7,130 nucleotides of DNA, from NCBI GenBank assembly GCA_009778295.1, contig WRKB01000256.1, positions 1 to 7,130 on the forward strand, in the 5' to 3' direction. The position numbers and the translations under genes are program-made. The notes beneath the pieces were generated by a model. The model saw only the letters and a program-made list of their open reading frames with translations. It was not told the DNA's origin and did not search any database. Origin of the DNA: Betaproteobacteria bacterium. GTDB lineage: Bacteria; Desulfobacterota; Desulfovibrionia; Desulfovibrionales; Desulfovibrionaceae. Shown piece after piece: positions 1 through 6,968 of the stretch (its first letter is position 1; every line of letters begins with the position of its first letter).

Positions 1-730
1 TGCCGGTATACTGCACATCAAGGCCGGAACTGGCCATAAAACCTTTGGTGCCGCAGACAAGGGAGCCGGTATGCAAAGCGCGTATGCCGATATGGATCCC
101 GACAAGATACTCCACACCGTTCAATACCCCGGCCTTGAGCATGGGCAAGGCACCGCTGCCGCCCTCTTCTGCCGGCTGGAAGATGAAGCGCACGCTGCCG
201 CGCATATGTGCGCGGATATGCGTAAGCAAGGTAGCAAGACCGAGTCCGAGAGCGATGTGCCCATCATGGGCGCAGGCATGCATGCAGCCTGGGTGGCATG
301 AGGCGAAGCCCTCGCGGATGGGACGATGTTCGGGAAACGCGCTTTCTTGCAGGGGATTGGCATCCATGTCAAAACGGAAGGCAAGCATGGGCCCCGGTTC
401 GTCGGAGCAGAGCAGGTCAGCCCACAGCGCTGTATAGCCTCCCTTCATGTGCTCCACAAGTATGGGATCGGCCCCTTCTTGAATGGCGCGTTCCTGTGCG
501 GCACGCAATCTGTGCTCGTCGGGCCGGGGGTTGATGAAGGCAGGATCGAGGGCTTGTAAGCCCAGTCGGACGTTATAGCCGAGATCAAGCAAATGCCGTG
601 CGGCCAGGGCAGCGGTGCGAAATTCTGTCCAAGCCGTTTCCGGATGATTGTGCAGATCACGCCGCCAGGCGGTGAGCTGGGGAGATAACACGGTGAGCTG
701 CTTTTGAAGAATGGACGCTACTGCACTCAT
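1..730 (-). CDS. AbgA-like M20 family metallo-amidohydrolase (C-terminal part outside window)
   Basis: This open frame runs from the ATG at 730 to the window edge without a stop, giving the first 243 residues of what is usually a protein of roughly 430. It matches M20 amidohydrolases, most closely the p-aminobenzoyl-glutamate hydrolase subunit AbgA as I remember it. Seen landmarks are WRRDLH (residues 22-27), the DMDA metal-site loop (121-124), HRPIREGFASC (135-145), MHACAHDGH (150-158), FQPAEEG (184-190) and HIG (213-215). Cys153, His155, Glu188/Glu189 and His213 are the likely dinuclear metal and catalytic residues by family analogy. The usual Gly in CGHDGH is Ala154 here. The long segment between the N-terminal helix and DMDA is typical of the AbgA branch rather than short aminoacylases. 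There is no signal peptide, so it is probably cytoplasmic. No strong Shine-Dalgarno precedes the ATG, and it starts 21 bases after the regulator's stop, suggesting translational coupling. The family assignment is firm. The substrate (folate breakdown product, N-acyl amino acid or dipeptide) is not determined. Confidence 0.9.
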   Translation of the reverse strand, partial: MSAVASILQKQLTVLSPQLTAWRRDLHNHPETAWTEFRTAALAARHLLDLGYNVRLGLQALDPAFINPRPDEHRLRAAQERAIQEGADPILVEHMKGGYTALWADLLCSDEPGPMLAFRFDMDANPLQESAFPEHRPIREGFASCHPGCMHACAHDGHIALGLGLATLLTHIRAHMRGSVRFIFQPAEEGGSGALPMLKAGVLNGVEYLVGIHIGIRALHTGSLVCGTKGFMASSGLDVQYTG

Positions 731-751
731 AACCACTTGAAAATACGGTAA

Positions 752-1120
752 TTATATTGTTTTCTGCGGGGTTCGCCGGATCGCCGAAAAAGGAAGGCCT
801 TTGGCACGCTTGAGGGCATAGGCGTATACATCCTCATACCAGTCGAGAAAGGCGTCTATAACTTCACGGCCGGCAGGGCTCAGTCGACAGCCTTCGCGTT
901 TGGTGCCGGCAGCCTCCAACAGGGAAAACCCCATGGCCTCCTCAGTTCTCTTTATGCGTCCCCAAGCCGCCCGGTAGGACATGCCGAGGCTTTCCGCAGC
1001 TTTTTTGAGTGAACCGAGTTCTCCAATCTTTTGCAGAAGTTGTGCCCTGCCGAGACCGAGCAAAATCTTGTTCTCATGTTGCAGCCAGAGCTTGAGATAT
1101 ATATGGGAAGCTTGAGGCAC
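752..1120 (-). CDS. ModE-like winged helix-turn-helix DNA-binding protein, no TOBE domain
   Basis: This is a 122-residue protein. I chose the GTG at 1120 because AGGAGA lies five bases upstream (1126-1131) and because ModE-type similarity begins right after it. An in-frame ATG at 1186 would add 22 basic, unconserved-looking residues and leave no good ribosome site. Residues about 17-85 form the LysR/ModE-type winged helix: LGLGRAQLLQ, then GSLKKAAESLGMSYRAAW (37-53) as the helix-turn-helix, then the wing ending in GCRLSPAGRE (77-86). The glycine-rich wing of classical ModE is reduced to AGTKREG. A short helical tail follows and the molybdate-binding TOBE domains are absent, so a small ligand, if any, is unknown. 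It sits directly upstream of the AbgA-like hydrolase in the same direction, so local or autogenous regulation is a reasonable inference. A role in molybdate regulation cannot be excluded but is not supported by the neighbours. Confidence 0.85.
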   Translation of the reverse strand: MPQASHIYLKLWLQHENKILLGLGRAQLLQKIGELGSLKKAAESLGMSYRAAWGRIKRTEEAMGFSLLEAAGTKREGCRLSPAGREVIDAFLDWYEDVYAYALKRAKGLPFSAIRRTPQKTI

Positions 1121-1224
1121 GGTAGTCTCCTGTCCCTTTGTACATGCCCTATGTCGTCGTCTTTGGCAAGGCGACGCGTACCGCATTGATGCATTATCCG
1201 TTGCGAGGGGGGGACTTCACCCGT
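1121..1224. other. Intergenic region upstream of the ModE-like regulator
   Basis: These 104 bases separate the methylase stop from the regulator start. They contain the regulator's ribosome site and a small inverted repeat, ACAT-N5-ATGT (1142-1154), about 20 bases before the GTG. On the minus strand a weak TTGCCA (1162-1167) could be a -35 element, but no convincing -10 follows. No hairpin followed by a T-run was found, so termination after the methylase gene is unproven. Confidence 0.5.
1126..1131 (-). promoter_or_regulatory. Ribosome binding site deciding a GTG start
   Basis: The minus strand reads AGGAGA followed by five bases and then GTG at 1120. This near-consensus site is the main reason for preferring the GTG over the upstream in-frame ATG at 1186 for the ModE-like regulator. 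Confidence 0.75.
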
Positions 1225-2493
1225 TTACGGACCAAGCAGCGCGCGTGAACCCCTTACGCTGAGGCGCGCCAACGGTAAACCGCGCCAATATAAAAAAACT
1301 TGTTTGCCGGGCAAAGGGGCCTCCAGGCTACGGCCAGCCAGAAGATCGACAAGCGGGGTGATTGTATCCAGATTCAGGCTGTCCTTGCCTGGTACGGGCG
1401 ACAGCAGCCGGTGCAGGCGTGAGAAAAGGCGCATCCGCCCGCCATGCATTTTCCCCAGAATGCACCCCTGCCAGCGCAGTTCGGGGGGAAGACGTTCCAG
1501 TCCCACTTTCGGCAGAAAACAGATTCTTTCTCCGAAAAGAGCGATTTCTCCTGGAGGAAGTTGTGCGCGGGCATCGTCCTCCAGCATACCAGGAGACAGA
1601 AGATGCAGAGATGGGGCGCGTACCGGCGTGACGGCCGAAGGTGTCTGCGGCGTTTCGCTACGGGTAGGCTTGCCCAGCAAAGCGATAAAAAAACCCTGCG
1701 CGCCGAAGATGTGCCCGCGGATCAGCAAGCTGCCTTCAGCATTTGGAGTGGGATTGTCAAAGGAAAAGCCCGCAAAGGGCTGTAAAGGAAGAAGAGTGAG
1801 CCCCAGTTTTTCCACTGCGAAGCGGACGTGTTCTTCGTTTTCCTCGGGATTGGTGGTGCAAGTGGAATAGACGAGCCGTCCGCCGGGAGCGAGCAGGCGT
1901 GCGGCCTCCTGCAGAAGTTGGCGTTGCAGACGTATCAAGGGACGTACATTGTCATCTTTCCATAGTTTGCGTACGTTGGGATGTTTTTCTTCAGTGCCCC
2001 AGCCGGAGCATGGAGGATCAAGCTGAATGTATTTCCAAGAAGCGGACGGCATGGGGATCCGTTCTCCGGGAAAGGAGCAGGTTCCCGTCTGCAGCAGGTT
2101 CTGGCGCAGCAGGTTCTGGCGCAGTGTCGCCAAGCGTTTGGGATTGGGTTCATTTGCCAGCACAAAACCTTTTTCTCCAACCAGTTGGGCCAGCAGGCCT
2201 GTCTTGCTTCCCGGGCTTGCGCACATGTCCAGCACAGCCGCGCCAGGGGGAGGAGACAAAGCCAGTGGAGGAAGCATGGAGGAACGATCCTGGATATAAC
2301 TATATCCGAATACAGAAGACAGGCTTGCGCCCAAAGGAAACGGCTCTTCCAGCAGCTTGCGGGCCAGAGGGGAAAAGTCTTCCATTTCGAACGCAAAGCC
2401 TTGCTCACGCAAAAAATCTTCCACCAGGAAGCTATGCTCCGGGCGGCAGACCAGGCGGAAGGATCGGGATACGTGCGTACTGGGTTTCCGCAT
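1225..2493 (-). CDS. RsmB/NOP2/RsmF-family RNA (cytosine-5) methyltransferase
   Basis: This 422-residue SAM-dependent enzyme is predicted to methylate cytosine C5 in rRNA or tRNA. Seen motifs are GYSYIQDRSSMLP (63-75), the SAM-binding DMCASPGSKTG (89-99), LDPPCSG (158-164) with Cys162, and STCTTNPEENE (210-220) with Cys212. In this family Cys212 would be the nucleophile attacking C6 of cytosine and Cys162 the residue that assists product release. After about residue 300 a C-terminal region with GCILGKMHGGRMR (343-355) resembles the PUA-like domain of RsmF proteins. The frame stays open upstream to an ATG at 2772, but that would run through the start of the divergent gene. The ATG at 2493 (GAGG at 2506-2509, spacing 12, rather long) gives a normal N-terminus. 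The protein is somewhat shorter than E. coli RsmF (about 480). An exact 15-base tandem repeat encodes RQNLLRQNLL near residues 125-134. The enzyme family is certain, but the modified nucleotide is not, so no gene symbol is given. Confidence 0.92.
   Translation of the reverse strand: MRKPSTHVSRSFRLVCRPEHSFLVEDFLREQGFAFEMEDFSPLARKLLEEPFPLGASLSSVFGYSYIQDRSSMLPPLALSPPPGAAVLDMCASPGSKTGLLAQLVGEKGFVLANEPNPKRLATLRQNLLRQNLLQTGTCSFPGERIPMPSASWKYIQLDPPCSGWGTEEKHPNVRKLWKDDNVRPLIRLQRQLLQEAARLLAPGGRLVYSTCTTNPEENEEHVRFAVEKLGLTLLPLQPFAGFSFDNPTPNAEGSLLIRGHIFGAQGFFIALLGKPTRSETPQTPSAVTPVRAPSLHLLSPGMLEDDARAQLPPGEIALFGERICFLPKVGLERLPPELRWQGCILGKMHGGRMRLFSRLHRLLSPVPGKDSLNLDTITPLVDLLAGRSLEAPLPGKQVFLYWRGLPLARLSVRGSRALLGP
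2091..2120. repeat. Exact 15-base tandem duplication inside the methyltransferase gene
   Basis: Two identical copies of GCAGCAGGTTCTGGC lie head to tail (2091-2105 and 2106-2120), followed by a further GCAG. On the minus strand they encode RQNLL twice in frame, in the helix after the SAM-binding loop. The length is a multiple of three, so the reading frame is kept. Confidence 0.95.
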
Positions 2494-2513
2494 GGATAAG
2501 CTGTACCTCAGTG

Positions 2514-2542
2514 TTGCGCAAAGCCGCAAGTGATAGTATACG
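2514..2542 (+). promoter_or_regulatory. Candidate sigma70-type promoter for the FG-GAP protein gene
   Basis: In the 99-base divergent intergenic region, TTGCGC (2514-2519) and TATACG (2537-2542) are separated by 17 bases and lie about 50 bases before the ATG at 2593. Both hexamers are only partial matches. The palindromic GTATAC (2536-2541) also gives a TATACT on the minus strand (2535-2540), which could serve the methylase gene, although I see no good -35 element for that direction. Confidence 0.4.
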
Positions 2543-2592
2543 GCGGAAGGCACGAGGGGAGATGTCATTTCCCGGCAAATAAGGAGAACAGA

Positions 2593-4278
2593 ATGAAATT
2601 GCTTCGCATTGCTGCTTTTACCTGTATGATGCTGCTGTATGCGGTTCTGGCCCTGGGTGCCGCGCACACCTTTGTTGTAGCTCCTTTCCAAATTACCGGG
2701 CCGGCGGGGAATACATACCTCGAAAAAGCCATTCCTTCCACGCTTGCCTCCCGTCTGCAGTGGAAGGGGCATGTGGAAGCGCTTGCCAAGGGGGCACCCT
2801 CCAAGCCCTTAGGTAGCGGAGAAGATGCCAAAAAGGCACTTGATGCGTCAAAGGCGAATTCTATTATCTGGGGGAACGCCGTTATTGTGGGTGAAGAATG
2901 CAACCTTGAAGTGTACATGATCGGCAAGGACGGCAAGGAATGGCACAAAAACGGCAAATGCTCCGTTAAAAGTTTGATGGGCGCCGTTCAGGGTATTGCC
3001 GACAGTATCGGTGTGGAAGTTTTCGGACGTCCCGCGCAACAGGCCGGAGCCCAGCAAGGGCTGCCTGTTGTGAATCAGATGAATCCGGATATCGTGGTCA
3101 ACCAGACCGGTCAGCAGCAAGTCTATCTGAACCCGCAATTCCGCTATCAAGGTGATACGGGTGGCGAGGCTTCCCGCCTGCGCACGCAGACGCTTCCTTT
3201 TGTCATGGTGGACTTCCTGATAGGGAATTTCAGCGGAAAAGGCAAAAACGAAGTGGCTGTACTCAGCGACCACAGGCTGCACATCTACGCCTGGGAACAG
3301 GGACGTCTGAAACCTTTGGCAGAAACTGTGGTTTCCATGTCTGCCCAGAATTACTCTTTGCATGCCATTGATCTTGATCACGATGGGGCTTTGGAACTGG
3401 TCGTCAGCGCCTTTATGCCGGATACCGCGAGTTCTCAGGGCGGCAACCAGCCGAGCAGCTATATTTATACCTTTGCGGGCGGCAGGTTGCGCCAGTTTTG
3501 TGAACGCACCTCATACTTTCTGAGTGTCGTAAAAATGCCGCCGAACTTCACTCCCATGCTGGTCGGCCAAGTTTGGGATTCCATCAAGGTATTCGCTCCC
3601 GGCGTGCGCGAGATGATTAAATCCGGCAACAAATATGAACTCGGCGGTCGCCTGACGTTGCCGAAGGATGCCAATGCCTTTAACTTCGCGTGGGTACCCG
3701 GCGGCAAAAGCGGTGAAGGCGACAAGCTGGTGGTGCTTGCCGCTGACGAACGCCTGAAAGTCTTCGGCCCCAAGGGCGATGAAATGTATAAGAGCATGGA
3801 AAGATTTTCAGGCTCTTCCACCGGAATCGAACATGTGAAAGGGGTATACGGCCTTGCCAGGAATTCTTATGAGCTTCCCGACAAGTATTTCGCCGCCATG
3901 CGCATGATTCCCGTGGATTTGAACCGCTCCGGCGAATACGTGCTGCTGGTCAACAAACCCATCTCCATGGCGGCGCAGTTCTTTGAGCGTTATCGTTTCT
4001 TCCCCGAAGGCGAAATTCAGGCGCTTGCCTGGGATGGCGTGGGCCTTGGCATGAAATGGAAGACGCGCCGGATCAAGGGATCGGTGGTCGACCTGGATCT
4101 TGGGGACATCATGAACAACGGCGTTCAATCTCTGGTGGTGGGCGTCAATACGCACCCGGGTTCCATAGGCGTCAACCAGCGCCAATCGTTTTTGCTGGTC
4201 TACCCACTGGATACAAGCCGCATGGATCCCAACACGCCATGGGATAAATCTGAAATGGAAGAGCGCGGAATGAATTAG
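2593..4278 (+). CDS. Exported FG-GAP/VCBS-like beta-propeller protein of unknown function
   Basis: This 561-residue protein starts at the ATG preceded by AAGGAG (2581-2586) with six bases spacing. An in-frame ATG at 2530 would place 21 polar residues before the signal peptide and is rejected. Residues 1-24 form a signal peptide (KLLR, a hydrophobic stretch from about 6 to 22, then a likely cut near LGAA). No lipobox is seen, so it is probably periplasmic or secreted. Residues 27-145 start with FVVAPFQI and resemble the small alpha/beta domain at the front of TolB/FlgO-like proteins, a weak likeness. A Gln/Asn-rich linker (148-180) follows. From about 200 to the end come spaced FG-GAP-like motifs: VDFLIGNFSGKGKNEVAVL (206-224), IDLDHDGALELVVS (259-272) with a calcium-loop pattern, IPVDLNRSGEYVLLV (439-453) and VDLDLGDIMNNGVQSLVVG (499-517). 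These point to a beta-propeller used for binding rather than catalysis. No adjacent gene hints at a partner. I recognise the architecture but no characterised homologue. Confidence 0.88.
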   Translation: MKLLRIAAFTCMMLLYAVLALGAAHTFVVAPFQITGPAGNTYLEKAIPSTLASRLQWKGHVEALAKGAPSKPLGSGEDAKKALDASKANSIIWGNAVIVGEECNLEVYMIGKDGKEWHKNGKCSVKSLMGAVQGIADSIGVEVFGRPAQQAGAQQGLPVVNQMNPDIVVNQTGQQQVYLNPQFRYQGDTGGEASRLRTQTLPFVMVDFLIGNFSGKGKNEVAVLSDHRLHIYAWEQGRLKPLAETVVSMSAQNYSLHAIDLDHDGALELVVSAFMPDTASSQGGNQPSSYIYTFAGGRLRQFCERTSYFLSVVKMPPNFTPMLVGQVWDSIKVFAPGVREMIKSGNKYELGGRLTLPKDANAFNFAWVPGGKSGEGDKLVVLAADERLKVFGPKGDEMYKSMERFSGSSTGIEHVKGVYGLARNSYELPDKYFAAMRMIPVDLNRSGEYVLLVNKPISMAAQFFERYRFFPEGEIQALAWDGVGLGMKWKTRRIKGSVVDLDLGDIMNNGVQSLVVGVNTHPGSIGVNQRQSFLLVYPLDTSRMDPNTPWDKSEMEERGMN

Positions 4279-4306
4279 GGCTTGCCCATGTGAAGGCGGG
4301 GCTTGC

Positions 4307-5080
4307 TCAGAACGCTCGTTTTGTCCAAGGCTCCATAAATTCTCCGGCCGTTCCGCCCGCAGCGAGGTGCCGCAACAGCGCACTCCCAAAAACCACGGCA
4401 TGGGGCGGCGTGGACATGGCCAGGATCTGCTCCGGCCGGTGGATGCCGAAACCCAGAGCCACCGGCAGGCTGAAAACCGCCCGTGCCCGACGCACGGTCT
4501 GTGCCGCTTCCATCGGCAGTTCGCGGCGCACACCCGTGGTACCCATAACGGAAACAGCATACACGTATCCCGAAGCGACAGCGGCATACGCGCGCATGCG
4601 TTCGTCATCCGTATTGGGGCCTACCAGAGCGATGAGATCCAGCTTGTGCGGCACCAGGGCGGTACGTAGCGGACCATCCTCGTCCAGGGGCAGATCCGGC
4701 ACTATACATCCTTGTACGCCGGCGCCAGCAGCGTCCTGCGCCAGACGTTCAAGCCCGTATTGCAAAAAAGGGTTGTAATAGCCCATCAACACAAGCCCGG
4801 CCTCAAGCTGCAAATCTGCGAGCTGCCTGAGCGTCCAGTCGAGATCGACGCCCGCAGCCAGAGCCCGGCGAGAAGCTTCTTCCACCACCGGCCCGTCCGC
4901 CACAGGATCGGAAAAAGGCACGCCGATTTCAATGATGTCCGCGCCGCTTGCATCCAGCTCACGCACGATCCGGACAAAACTTTCCGGTTCCGGAAACCCA
5001 GCGGTGATGAAGGGTATAAGGGCAATGCGCCCTTCGTTGCCGGCCTTTTCAATCCGTTGTTGCAGACTCATGGGGTGCAT
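4307..5080 (-). CDS. trpA: Tryptophan synthase alpha chain
   Basis: This 257-residue TIM-barrel protein has the usual length (about 255-270). It cleaves indole-3-glycerol phosphate to indole and glyceraldehyde-3-phosphate, and the indole is channelled to TrpB. The catalytic signature [16 protein letters not shown] (49-64) contains Glu51 and Asp62, equivalent to E. coli Glu49 and Asp60. [28 protein letters not shown] and the phosphate-binding ALGFGI and [10 protein letters not shown] segments follow in the right order. Two in-frame ATGs compete. The one at 5080 has AAGGAG (5088-5093) seven bases upstream and overlaps trpB by 13 bases. The ATG at 5071 would give an ATGA overlap but poor spacing. 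I chose 5080. It is the last gene of the trp cluster and ends 28 bases from the convergent FG-GAP gene. Confidence 0.97.
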   Translation of the reverse strand: MHPMSLQQRIEKAGNEGRIALIPFITAGFPEPESFVRIVRELDASGADIIEIGVPFSDPVADGPVVEEASRRALAAGVDLDWTLRQLADLQLEAGLVLMGYYNPFLQYGLERLAQDAAGAGVQGCIVPDLPLDEDGPLRTALVPHKLDLIALVGPNTDDERMRAYAAVASGYVYAVSVMGTTGVRRELPMEAAQTVRRARAVFSLPVALGFGIHRPEQILAMSTPPHAVVFGSALLRHLAAGGTAGEFMEPWTKRAF

Positions 5081-6273
5081 GCCGCATCTCCTTGGAGCAG
5101 GGAAAGATGTTTGGACGCGATGTCAAGATCCTTGTCGCCCCTGCCGGAAAGATTCACCACCACGTGTGAACCTTCGGCAAAAGCGGAAGGCTTATCCAGA
5201 ACAAAAGCCAGGGCGTGGGAGGATTCGAGCGCCGGAATGATGCCTTCCCTGCGGGAAAGGATTTCAAAAGCGCGCAAGGCCGAAGCATCGGTGACCACGT
5301 GGTACTCGGCCCGCCCGGTACTATGCAGCCAAGCGTGCTCCGGCCCCACTCCGGGATAATCGAGACCGGCGGATACCGAATGGGAAGGTTCTATTTGCCC
5401 GTCTCCGGTTTGCAGCAACATGCTGAACTGGCCGTGCAGCACCCCGGGGCTGCCGAGATTCAGCGGCGCGGAGTTGTAACAGCCGGGTTCTCCCGTTCCC
5501 CCCGCCTCGATGCCGATCAGCCGCACCTTCGCCGCCTCCGGATCGGAGGCAAAGGGATGGAACATGCCTATAGCGTTGGAACCACCGCCTACACAGGCCA
5601 GTACTGCATCCGGCAGCCGGCTGAACTGCCTGACGGCCTGCTCCCTGGTCTCCCTGCCGATGACGGTTTGCAGATCGCGCACCAGCGTGGGGAAAGGATG
5701 GGGACCGGCGGCAGTGCCGAAGCAATAATGCGTATCGGCCTGTTCCACGATCCATGCGCGCAGGGCCTCGTTGATGGCGTCCTTGAGGGTGCGCGTGCCG
5801 CTGTCCACGGGCACGAGCTCGGCGCCAAACAGCTTCATGCGGCTGACGTTGGACGCTTGGCGCTGCACGTCCACGGCCCCCATGTAGATGGTGCAGGCCA
5901 TGCCCAACTTTGCCGCAGCAGCAGCCGTGGCTACGCCGTGCTGGCCGGCGCCCGTTTCCGCGATCAGCTTCCTCTTGCCCATATGCTTCGCCAGCAACGC
6001 CTGGCCAAGGGTATTGTTCATCTTGTGCGCACCGGTGTGTACCAGATCCTCCCGCTTTAGCCACAAGGAGAAGCCGAGTTCCTGCGACAGGGTATCGCAA
6101 CGGGTCAACGGCGTCGGCCGTCCCGCAAAATCGCGCAACAGACCGGTAAGCTCCTGTTGAAACGCCGGGGAGGAAAAAATAGTTTCACATGCCCGCTCCA
6201 ATTCCCACAGGGGCGGCATGAGCAATTCAGGCACAAATTGCCCTCCGAAATCGCCGAACCGACCTTTTTTCAT
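5068..6273 (-). CDS. trpB: Tryptophan synthase beta chain
   Basis: This 401-residue PLP enzyme condenses indole with L-serine to make L-tryptophan in the alpha2-beta2 complex. Seen features are [11 protein letters not shown] at the N-terminus, the PLP lysine in HTGAHKMNN (Lys84), the catalytic glutamate in AETGAGQHG (Glu106), the cofactor phosphate loop GGGSNAIG (229-236), [16 protein letters not shown] (301-316) and NLSGRGDKD (374-382). The length and the N-terminus are those of the TrpB1 type that pairs with TrpA, not the longer TrpB2 type. The ATG at 6273 has AGGAGA (6281-6286) seven bases upstream. The 47-base gap after trpF is the largest spacing in this part of the cluster, and I see no clear promoter or hairpin in it. 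The gene overlaps trpA by 13 bases, fitting equimolar production of both subunits. Confidence 0.98.
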   Translation of the reverse strand: MKKGRFGDFGGQFVPELLMPPLWELERACETIFSSPAFQQELTGLLRDFAGRPTPLTRCDTLSQELGFSLWLKREDLVHTGAHKMNNTLGQALLAKHMGKRKLIAETGAGQHGVATAAAAAKLGMACTIYMGAVDVQRQASNVSRMKLFGAELVPVDSGTRTLKDAINEALRAWIVEQADTHYCFGTAAGPHPFPTLVRDLQTVIGRETREQAVRQFSRLPDAVLACVGGGSNAIGMFHPFASDPEAAKVRLIGIEAGGTGEPGCYNSAPLNLGSPGVLHGQFSMLLQTGDGQIEPSHSVSAGLDYPGVGPEHAWLHSTGRAEYHVVTDASALRAFEILSRREGIIPALESSHALAFVLDKPSAFAEGSHVVVNLSGRGDKDLDIASKHLSLLQGDAACTP

Positions 6274-6280
6274 AATGGTA

Positions 6281-6286
6281 TCTCCT
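6281..6286 (-). promoter_or_regulatory. Ribosome binding site of trpB
   Basis: AGGAGA on the minus strand, seven bases before the ATG at 6273, lies in the 47-base trpF-trpB gap. Because trpB does not overlap trpF, this strong site probably lets trpB initiate independently of upstream translation. Confidence 0.7.
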
Positions 6287-6320
6287 AACTATGGTTGGCA
6301 AACGACCTCTGACGACGACA

Positions 6321-6968
6321 TCATGGCAAGATACGCCGCTGCCGTTTTACAAGCGCAAGCGCCTTACGCACGAGCGCGTGATCCTTGATGCCCGGCGCGC
6401 TCTCCAGAGCGGAATTCATATCCACGCCACACGGCCCTGCCCCCGGTTCAAAAGCGACAAGAACGGAGAACAGCTTTTCCGCTCCCAAACCTCCGGCCAG
6501 CAGCCAAGGTCTGGGCGGACGGATATGCCGCAGGGCATCCGCATTCAGGCTTTTGCCGCTTCCGCCGCCGCTCTGGCCTGCATCCAGCAGAAAATACGCG
6601 CATACGGGCGCGAAACGCTCCATTGTCCGTTCCAGATCCTCCGGCGCGAGTTTTTCCGGCCACAGCGTCTTGATGACGCGTTCCGGCCCCAGCGCGCGGC
6701 AAAAGGCAGGATCCTCCCCTCCGTGCACCTGGATGAAGTCAAGACGGGCGCGGCGGGCGATATCGCGCACTTCGGCAAGGTCCGCCCCGACAAACACCCC
6801 GGTTCTCAAGGCCGGCCCGTCCGGCAGGGCGGCCGCGCGCCGTGGCTCCAGAAAGCGAGGACTGGACGGGGCAAAAATGAAGCCGATAAAATCCGCCCCC
6901 AGGCCATGGCACAGGGCTACATCAGCCGCTCTGGTCAGGCCGCAGATTTTGCACAACAGATCAGGCAT
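6321..6968 (-). CDS. trpF: Phosphoribosylanthranilate isomerase
   Basis: This 215-residue protein has the typical length for TrpF. It catalyses the Amadori rearrangement of N-(5-phosphoribosyl)anthranilate to CDRP. The N-terminal KICG contains the presumed general base Cys9. GADFIGFIFAPSSPR (24-38), VGVF-like TGVFVG (56-61), IQVHG (79-83), LLDAG with the presumed general acid Asp129, and LAGGL (157-161) follow in family order. The C-terminal phosphate site reads GVDMNSALESAPGIKD (181-196), where SGVE is more usual, so Ala replaces the common Gly. The longer frame to an ATG at 7031 would overlap deep into trpC and is rejected. The ATG at 6968 begins exactly at the conserved N-terminus. It overlaps the end of trpC by 8 bases, and the GGAG at 6971-6974 sits very close to the ATG, so initiation probably relies on coupling to trpC. 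Confidence 0.96.
   Translation of the reverse strand: MPDLLCKICGLTRAADVALCHGLGADFIGFIFAPSSPRFLEPRRAAALPDGPALRTGVFVGADLAEVRDIARRARLDFIQVHGGEDPAFCRALGPERVIKTLWPEKLAPEDLERTMERFAPVCAYFLLDAGQSGGGSGKSLNADALRHIRPPRPWLLAGGLGAEKLFSVLVAFEPGAGPCGVDMNSALESAPGIKDHALVRKALALVKRQRRILP

Noticed and set aside
1153..1177. CGTCG/CGACG hairpin between the methylase and the regulator as a terminator
   Set aside because: The stem is short with a long loop, the best pairing needs a wobble only available on the plus-strand RNA, and no T-run follows.
1121..1186. N-terminal extension of the ModE-like regulator to the ATG at 1186
   Set aside because: The extra residues are basic and unlike the family, no ribosome site precedes that ATG, and a strong AGGAGA sits just before the GTG at 1120.
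1304..1870. Plus-strand open frame of 188 codons
   Set aside because: It lies antisense to the methylase gene, its product is arginine- and serine-rich with no recognisable domain, and it is explained by GC-rich codon shadowing.
2494..2772. N-terminal extension of the methylase to the ATG at 2772
   Set aside because: It would cross the signal peptide and ribosome site of the divergent FG-GAP gene, and its residues show no family similarity.
3808..4608. Minus-strand open frame of 266 codons spanning the trpA/FG-GAP junction
   Set aside because: It is out of frame with trpA and antisense to the FG-GAP gene. The product has no family features.
5215..6060. Plus-strand open frame of 281 codons
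   Set aside because: It is wholly antisense to trpB, whose motifs are complete. The product has no recognisable domain.
6311..6321. GACGACGACAT shared with the inverted copy at 1151-1161 as a common regulatory site
   Set aside because: It is a simple trinucleotide repeat of 11 bases, and at 6311-6321 it reaches the trpF stop codon. Chance is the likelier explanation.
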